In this document: positions 53,401-62,400 of the stretch, one piece after another
How positions within the stretch are numbered: position 1 is the stretch's first letter
Layout: every line of letters starts with the position of its first letter
NCBI GenBank assembly: GCA_028023455.1
Contig: JAQFVV010000287.1
Span: forward strand, 434,001-498,000
Origin: Epiperipatus broadwayi
Lineage: Eukaryota > Onychophora > Udeonychophora > Euonychophora > Peripatidae
Length of the DNA stretch: 64,000 nucleotides
Direction of reading: 5' to 3'
Notes under the pieces: model-generated
Databases searched by the model: none
What the model saw: the letters and a program-made list of their open reading frames with translations, nothing else
What the model was told of the DNA's origin: nothing
Program-made: the position numbers and the translations under genes

Positions 53401-56400
53401 TTTTGAGAAGACATTATTATTATTATTATTATTTTATTACCATTGTTTTGATATGTATTTATTCGTATGAATATGAATATATTTTTTTGTATTTTCTACC
53501 AAAATCTTTATAATTTAATAATATCTTGTAAAAGTTATATGTCTGACTGAACATGAGTAATATTGCATCTGCACTTCATATTTCTCCATGTTTATGGAGG
53601 AAAATAAAGAAAAGACCACATAATTCCTGCTTTAATCATAAATATACATATATTATTCATAGGATAAATTAAATTTGTAAATGAATAAAATATTTTTATC
53701 ACGGATACTTTAAAGTTTTATTTCAACTTATAACAATTGTGGAGTTAAATAGCTAGTATCCATCATAAATAATCTATTGTTAGGGGTTTCAAGTATGTGT
53801 AATGACGATAGTTATTTAACATGTAATATTACTACGTGCTTTGTCCACTTGTATTTGGATAGTGATCAGTAGTTGTGTTATATTTGTTAACAAATCTGTT
53901 ATATTTAAAGTTAACTTTTCTCTCCGTGGTATGTTTCATATAGATAGCTTTAATTTATTGCATATCTGGATGAGTTATAAGTGGCATAATCCATGCCCTT
54001 TTCTGTGCTATGTCAGACATATAAAATGTAAACTTAGTAGTACATTATAAATGGATGGGGGAATAGTCCTTTAGTATGCAATTTATTTATTCCATTAGAA
54101 ATTCAAGCTACCTTAACATAAAAACTCTTTGGCTGACCAGCATAAAGTTAAGAGTGACGAGCCACTGTCGATATATTTTTACCAAATTTGACATCATAAT
54201 AAACTAACCAGTGAACTTTCATGATGTAGCTGTTTCACAGAATGAACACTGTTTTTCACTATCTTGTGAACTCATACTCTAGACCAAACCCAAAATCTAT
54301 TAGATTTTAAAGTATGAAGTAGTCACAATGTGGTTTTTTAAATATTAAGCATTCAAATATTATGACATGTTAGATTATGGTGAAGTTTAAAACAATTACA
54401 AATTATCATATTAAACATTAACAAATAATCCATAATATTATAAACTAAGTGGATATATTGCTAAATTCATAACACTATAAATTAATTTTCCTTCATATTT
54501 GCTTAAACAAAACAGCCAATCAGTATCCTGGTAACATGCTCTTAGCATTTTGAAATCATTCTAAAATTATCAAGCAATTATCTTTTTCAGGAAATTATTT
54601 CACCAAATAAAAATTGCTTCCAGCCAGCTTGTAAGCACACAACTTACTTCTTCCAATGTAGTGTATGAAAATCAACCTACAAAAATACTAAATTTAACAT
54701 CAATTACAAGCATATTACAGAAAATTCTCATTCAAAATACATTACTAAGAATTATTTTGCAGGCAGTCTCATAACGAGATATTTTAATAAGCTTGCAAAT
54801 AATTTTACTTTTCATATGTCAATGTCCATTCATTCAGTTTGGCAAAAGGAGAATTTCCTCTTTTATCTGATCTTCATACATATATCCTTTTGTCAGACTG
54901 AATGAAAGGGCATTGATAAATGAAAAGTAAAATTATTTGCAAGTTTAAGCAGTTATCGTGGATGTGAAAAGGCGTACCATCTCCTCTACATTGCAGGACT
55001 AATACGTAAGTACAAATTATAATCTTAAACATTATATATTCAGGGCAGTAGTAAGTTATTTACATGCTATTAAAATTAGTAAGATCGATTATATTTTAGT
55101 GTGTGAAATTGTGCATATTCAGTTTGTGATAAAGCAAATTATTAAATTATATTTAAGATGATAATGCTTCAGGCTAATTTGCTACAATATTTAAACGCTT
55201 AACATTTAAAAAAACCTGTGTGCAGATTATTTCACACTTCAAAGTCTAATTGATCTTTGGTTTCATGTTTATATAGAATTTTGTACATTATATTGAAAGG
55301 TAACTGAAGAGCAGTGTTGATTTTGCAAAACAATTGTACTTTAAGAATTGATTGGCTGATTGTTATATAATAATCTTAAAGTTGATAAAAGTATGTTATT
55401 GGTAAAATGATTGGGTAATTTGTTTGAATTTTGTCAAGAAATAATTAGCTGATATTATTACTATTGTACATTATGCATATTTGTTTTATGTATAAATACA
55501 TGTGTATTTGTGTATGTGTGTGTAATAAAATTGTAATATTTTTGATTATTTATAATCAAAACTGAAATATTATTTGAATTGTCTAGAAAATTTGTCTAAA
55601 TGCCTTAATACTATTTTTTCATTATGAAAATAAACGTCACAATGTGTTTTAGGTCCCTTATGTTTTAATAACTACCAAAATTTAATCCTGATTCAATTTT
55701 ATTTTAAGATTCAATCATCGATTCTACTTACGTAAGCCATTTGTTCAGCTAATTTTTTTTCTTCTTCATTTGCTCCAAGTCCAATCCAGATAAAAAGAGC
55801 ATCATAAGCATCCAAAAGCATAACATCATCTTCAATTAGGTCTGACTGATCAAAATCATCAAGCTCCTCAATGAGAAAGCGACCAGATGCATTGGAACAC
55901 TGGAACAGTCTAACAGCATGCTCTGAAGACTCTTCCTGTTAAGAAAAGTAATGAAAACATAAATACAATAACCATAATTATTATTATCATAATTATTATC
56001 ATCATCATCTAAATATTAAATACTAATTTTAGAAAGACAAAATACCGGGTGCCAGAAGGAAATGAAATATTTATTACTGATGGAAAAAAATAATGAAAAT
56101 GGATAGTTTCCAATGTTTAGAATCATTGAAAAATACATAATCAAAATGAGAAATCTGAAGATGTATTGGTAAATGAGATAGGTAGTAGGAATGCTTAACA
56201 TAGTTTCATAGAGTAATAATATATTGATGAAAACAAAAAGAGGTATATCATATCTGGTATAGAGTGCAAGATTATTTGGAGTGGAGATGTGGGCAATAAT
56301 AATAAATGTGAAAAAAGTTTGTTGATAACAAAAATTGATTATTGGAGAAGATCAGTTAGAGGATCAAGACTGGAGGCAAAAAGGTGATAATAATCATTGA

Positions 56401-59400
56401 AGGAAGGAAATTATGAGAATATGATCACATTAGAAAAATGAATAAGAACAAAATGCCAGGGATGATGTTTAATTAGGAAATAAAGATGAAAAAAATAAGA
56501 GAAAAACTTCCTGAACAATTAATCATACAAATGTTCAAAAAGAGTAATATATACGTATGAGAATAATGAGACTTATAGTGCAATGAATATATTAATGAAA
56601 CAGAGATAGCTTGAAAATGGCTCATTATAAGTCTATAAAAATGACATTAATTACAAAATAAATGTGATTTTTATGAACTAATAATAATAAAGTGAGGCAA
56701 TGTGTATAATTACAGAATGATTTTTTTCATCACTTTTTGACTTGGAATTCTAAATAAAAAAGAGACTTTAAAACTCTTATCTGTATATTTATGGTGTCAA
56801 AGAACTTTTATTTGAGAGATATGTTAAAAATACTTCCATGAAGGTCTGAACTTGATCTTGATATTTAAGCCATGACTTTATAAATGATTTATCAGTGAAA
56901 TATTAGAGAAGTGATCGGCAGTGTTGAATATCTTAATAATGCATACAATTGCTAAAAATAATGAAATAGAACAGGTAACAAATAATCAAATGGTTAATCA
57001 CTCAGAAAATCATATGATACTCAATCGTTCAAGTGACAGACTGGGTGCAGCAATTGAGATTTTTTATTTTATTTAAATGAAAATCAATCTGAAACTTTTA
57101 GATCTTAATTCTATCTTTCTACTAATCACTAAACCACCTAGAACAAGTAAATATATTTAAAAATGAGAAATATAGCAAATCATGTAAAAAATACTATGCA
57201 TTAATAACATTTATATGTCACATGATCACCACTTCTTGTGCAGTGCTCTCAGATCCAAGGCTCCTCACTGATTAAATCCACAAGCTAGAAACTAGTCTGG
57301 AGATATTGGATAAGTAGGCACTAGATAGGGATTTTATGCACAAGCTTTCTGGCATCCATTGATTACTCTGGCTTGCACTGAATGCCATTACTGTATGAAG
57401 AATTTTGCCTGTTTTAATAACATTTACATGTATTAGTAGATTTTATTTTACCTAATATAGTATCTACCAAATTTACATTTCACAATCTGTAATTTAAAAT
57501 AATACTAATATTTTCTAAATATAGTAAATTATTGAAAACTTACTTTTACTAAGCAAAAAAAAAAAATACCTGCAAACGTTTATCATTAGAATATGGCTCC
57601 TTTCCACCAATTGCATCCCAAAAGTCATTTTTTTCTTGACCTTCATAAACCATTATTGGATCTCTGGATAAAAGTAAAACTAAAGTTACTTACAATTTTA
57701 CAAGAATTTCAAAAATAGTGTTATAGGATAAAATTAATGAAATAATATAAAATGTTTTATACTTTTAAATTAACAATACAATTTATTATTATTATCCTTT
57801 TATGTTTTTGACTGTCTAACAGTTTTCTTCAAAATTTTAACTGCATTAAAGTAATGCAAAAAGAATGAATTTGTAATAGAACTTCACAGCCTAAAATTAT
57901 TATCAAAAAGATATCTTTCTCATAAAATTGTTATTTAAGTGTGGTAGCTGGTCACAAACTAACTAAAAATCAACCAATCAACTAACAATGGTTTGTTCTA
58001 ATTCTAAATAGTTTTTTTTAAATTCACTCAGCAGAATTACAATATATATACAAATAAATCAATATACTCTAAATAACATAGTAGTAAAATGGAACATAAA
58101 TGGGTTAATATGATTAGAAAATTCTAAAAATAAATTACACATGAAGCAAAAATAAATTTACAAATAAATGAAAATGTAAAAAATGTTAATGTTGACTGAA
58201 GTTATTATTTTAAGTTGATAAAACACATTCATAAATAACATTATATTGCATTACATTACCTTAGCTTATATATCAATTATTATTAATAATAATTATTTTG
58301 GAAATGTAATATCAAACTTTACACTCACACAAAATGTTATAAATATATATATATATAGAGAGAGAGCTCGCAAATAAGTTCTTAACAAGCTTTGCAGAAT
58401 ATCCCCAGACCGGTTTCTGCTACTGGCATCGTCAGTGAGGTGCCAGGATATTCAAGCATTAGATTAAAAATACCAGAACAAGCCCAGCACTTTACCTAAT
58501 GTATAATGCTTGAATATCCTGGCATCTCACTGATGACGCCAGTAGCAGAAACCGGTCTGGGGTTGGGGATATTCTACAAAGCTTGTTAAAAGCTTATTTG
58601 TGAGATCTATATATAACATTTGTAATGCAAGCTTATAAAATTAGGTCATGTGACATCTGACTTGATTTTTTCCCTACTATATATAAGTTTTGTTTGTCAG
58701 TGTATCTTCATTTTAGCTCAATCACTTATATAACAGACTAAAAACTATTAAATTAAACTACATCTTTACTAATCTTTAAAGTTTCTAGTTAAATTGTCAG
58801 TTAATTCAACTACAAAATAAATTACTGATCAATTCATATCAATGCAAAGAGAGAAACAAACCACTATTCCATTAGTATATGTATTTCGTACAGAAGCAGG
58901 AATTCATTCATCATCTCTATAGATATAACATCTGTCTCATTTAATACTATTTAATTAGATACTAAAGATTAATAGAGGTAAAGTGTAGTTTATTTAAACT
59001 TTTAAACCGTTAGCGTTTAAATTTATATTAAAAGGTGGATTTCTTTATGTATTTCATATATCTGACTGTGTGAATAATAATTAAGGTTGATTTTGAAGGA
59101 TTAATTCCATAGCTTACTATTTATAAGTTATAATACATAAATTTGGATTTTCAAAAGTTTTTATTTTATTTTTTTGCTCTTGAATTGAATCATACATTTC
59201 TAATTTACATATTTAAATGGGAGTCCATATGTTTCTTCCTGAATTAACCGATATTAAAAGATATATAATAGTTACAGAAAGTGCAGTGGAAGGCTGAGAC
59301 TAGGATACCTATCAGGTAAATTTCATATTATAAAGATGAAAGATATTTATGTCACATGGTTAAGTTATTAACCCAGAAGAATCATCTGGTGAAAGGTCTT

Positions 59401-62400
59401 CTACCATCAATTACTTCATAGACTGAATATTACAATATATATGTATGACTTCATAGGATTATTTCCAGAAACTTCCTTGTAACAATACTATGAATTCATC
59501 ATTTATCCAAGAGAATATTAGAATTATATATATATATATGTCGATATGAAGATTTTCATGGGTTACAGATATAAATATATTTTACAGGTTCATCCATGTA
59601 TGATTGTGTAATCAAAATGTCAGTATATTAATTATAAAAATCATATACAGATGAATCCATTTATATATTCTTTTGAAATTGATTCCAATATATTTTACCA
59701 AAATTCTTGTAAAAATTTTGATTTATTTCTTAATTAATTTAAAAAAACACAAACAAATAATTCAATGTTTCAATTATTTACTCTTCAGGGATAATAATTA
59801 TAAATCTGTAAAATAATAAGAATACATATAATATATATATACAAATATATTTGTTGTAAATAATTAAATTATATATGTTTCCACATACATCTACAAATAT
59901 CTTCCTCACATCATGTCTAAAATATAATACACAAGTATTTAATTGTGCACAATATTAATATATCAAAAGCAAATAAATAGATTTTATTTACAAACATTTG
60001 TTTTTGATATATTAATACTATATACAATTAAATAGATGCTTTATAATATTAATAAGAAATATATGGAAAATATTCATAGGTGTAATAATATAAAAGCAAG
60101 TATGTATATATTTAATTCTTTATAACATAAATATTTGGATATTTTATATAAATATGTATTATATTACAAACTTATAATTTTTAACAGTCAAATATACTGA
60201 ATTAATTGTTTTTTGAAGATGATTCATAAAAATATTTTACAACAATTTGAGCAATTAATTTATTTATTTATAGAAACAATTAAATACTTGAACATATCTA
60301 CAATTCTCAGAAGAATTAAAAGTTCAATAATAGTAAATCTGGTAAATAAACGAATGAAGAGTATAAAGGAACTGTTCAGATATGGCCTCCTTAGAATAAG
60401 AATATTGGCCTATCTAATAAAAATGTCCCAAGGTTTTTAAAACATTTAAAATAGAATATATTTTATAATAACATTTAAAATAATTAAAATAATGATTAAA
60501 GTGAACTGGCTTTGAAGAAGACTTAAGGACAATCGAAACGTAGATGTATGTATATATGTACAAATAAACATTTAAAATGAAAAAAAATCGAAGGATTAAA
60601 AATATACCTTGGAGACTTGCTAGCTACCAATTTAGCCATTTCTCGTTCATCTCCAGTACTACCCTATTAATAATCATTATAATATATTAACCAATTATTT
60701 AGATAAAATATCGAAAAATATACATGTAAGTTTAAATCGTGCTTTTACCTTTCCTGCCCAAACATAAACAGCTGGTTTCGTGAATAAAACAAAGACATCG
60801 TTAGAATTAAGAGAAGCTGCTCGCCTTTCAACCTACAAGAAAGTTGCATTTTAGTACAAATTGTTTTTTTTTACAAGAATTATAGCTTAAATTAAAATAT
60901 ATAAATACATAGCTAAATAATATATAATATTTTGGAAAAAAGAAATTTCTGAGTACAAGCATTATTAAGTGCAATGCCTCCTTAAGTCAATCTACAAAGC
61001 AGATGAAAAATGGATCAATTTCTATTTGTGAGCTGATCTTATATAGAAGACAGATTTTAGAAATGATAATTGTCAGAGTGAACATACAGTCCATGGAAAT
61101 GTTTACATAGCCTCAATCAAATTAGTTCTAATGTGTATTAACAAGACAGACTAATTAAATACTCATTTTAATAATTTTGAAAATAAACAAACATCTCACA
61201 AATTTGCAACATTCAAATTATACAATACCAAACAATAGGTATGACTGTGGAGAGATGAAACTGCCAATTGCCAATGATATTAACTGCAATGTTTTCTAGT
61301 ATCAAAATCAATATATGAAGCAGATAGAAAATAAACTCAAGTCTGTTTGCAGTCTATGATTTTATATATATATATACAATATCCCTAATTAGTCAAATAA
61401 AAAATAGTCATAGATCACATGATCCAATTCTCTTAAGCTTGTAAGATATAAACAATGAGCATTGCCAATTGCTCAAAAAGCTTTGTGATAAATGCTTAGC
61501 CAGAGAAAGCATTTAAAATATCTGTCAGGAAGCCCCCCCCCCCCCGTTAACCTCTGATCATGGTTTTGTGCTTTGGCACTTAGAGGCGCTAGGGTAGCTT
61601 CAGACACTAGATCTAAAAATACCAACCCAAAGCCAGCAGTTATCTAAAAGTTATCTATTGAGTGGAAAATCTATTAATCTTAAAAGTTTTTAGCTAAATA
61701 CTCACTTTAAAAAAAATAAAATCATAAAAAAATAGCTATTCACTATGACAATGCAAAAACCAATGTGATATATATATTTCATTCAGGACAGAAACTTTCA
61801 GATAATCTGGGAGATACAATATCAGTTCTAATCAATATACAGACTGACTTCAGGAAACAGAAAAATAAAATAGGAACGCTGGAGAATGTGATTTCAAAAG
61901 TTTCAATTTTTCTTCTCAGTCTTTTGATGTTAATTACACATTTCTAATTTAAGTATACATTACCACATCTAAGAAATGATTGGGGAAGATATCGTTCTTG
62001 TTCTGAATAAAACATATTATGATGAAATTGATGGTCTATTTTACATTGCTGTACTGAATAGCTATTTCATTTTATAGTTTTATTAGCTTTTGGTTAAAAA
62101 TTGTAAAGATTAGTGCAGATATTATTTATACTAATTTTTAGTGTTAATTATATATGGGTGTGTATGTATGTAACATTAATGATGCAGTAGCAAACTCTCC
62201 ATACAGTAGAGACATCTAGTGTAAGCTTTAGTAATCAAAGGTTGCAAGAAGGTTTGTGCACTACTGTATGGAGAGTTTACTTCTATATTAGCAGCTTGTG
62301 TAAACATAGGAAATGATGACCATGGGAAAATTAAAGAGAGGAAGAATTTTTGAAGATAGAAATTAAATTGTAAAGTTTAAAATAACATTATTTTTCAGTT

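Larger units (their letters stand above)
51322..55731 (-). other. Villin intron (4.4 kb)
   Basis: A+T-rich. It contains an (ATT)n tract at 53413-53433 and a foldback at 54792-54943. The reading frame at 53841-54050 has no recognisable domain. I see nothing else. Confidence 0.85.
55936..57569 (-). other. Villin intron (1.6 kb)
   Basis: A+T-rich with a foldback half-copy at 57219-57413; nothing else recognised. Confidence 0.85.
58371..58672. mobile_element. Foldback family B with two opposed hammerhead motifs
   Basis: Left arm (58371-58470) and right arm (58497-58605) are inverted copies around a centre containing ACCAGAACAAGCCCAGCAC. The right end continues through TTACAAATG-type sequence to GTCATGTGACATCTGACTTG and a terminal T6 run, the family terminus also seen (inverted) at 36414 and 62456. 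Each arm has a complete hammerhead core, on opposite strands. Confidence 0.85.
57664..60607 (-). other. Villin intron (2.9 kb)
   Basis: Contains foldback 58371-58672 and a short GAAGAAG..CGAAACG motif at 60510-60560. The rest is A+T-rich with nothing recognised. Confidence 0.85.
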
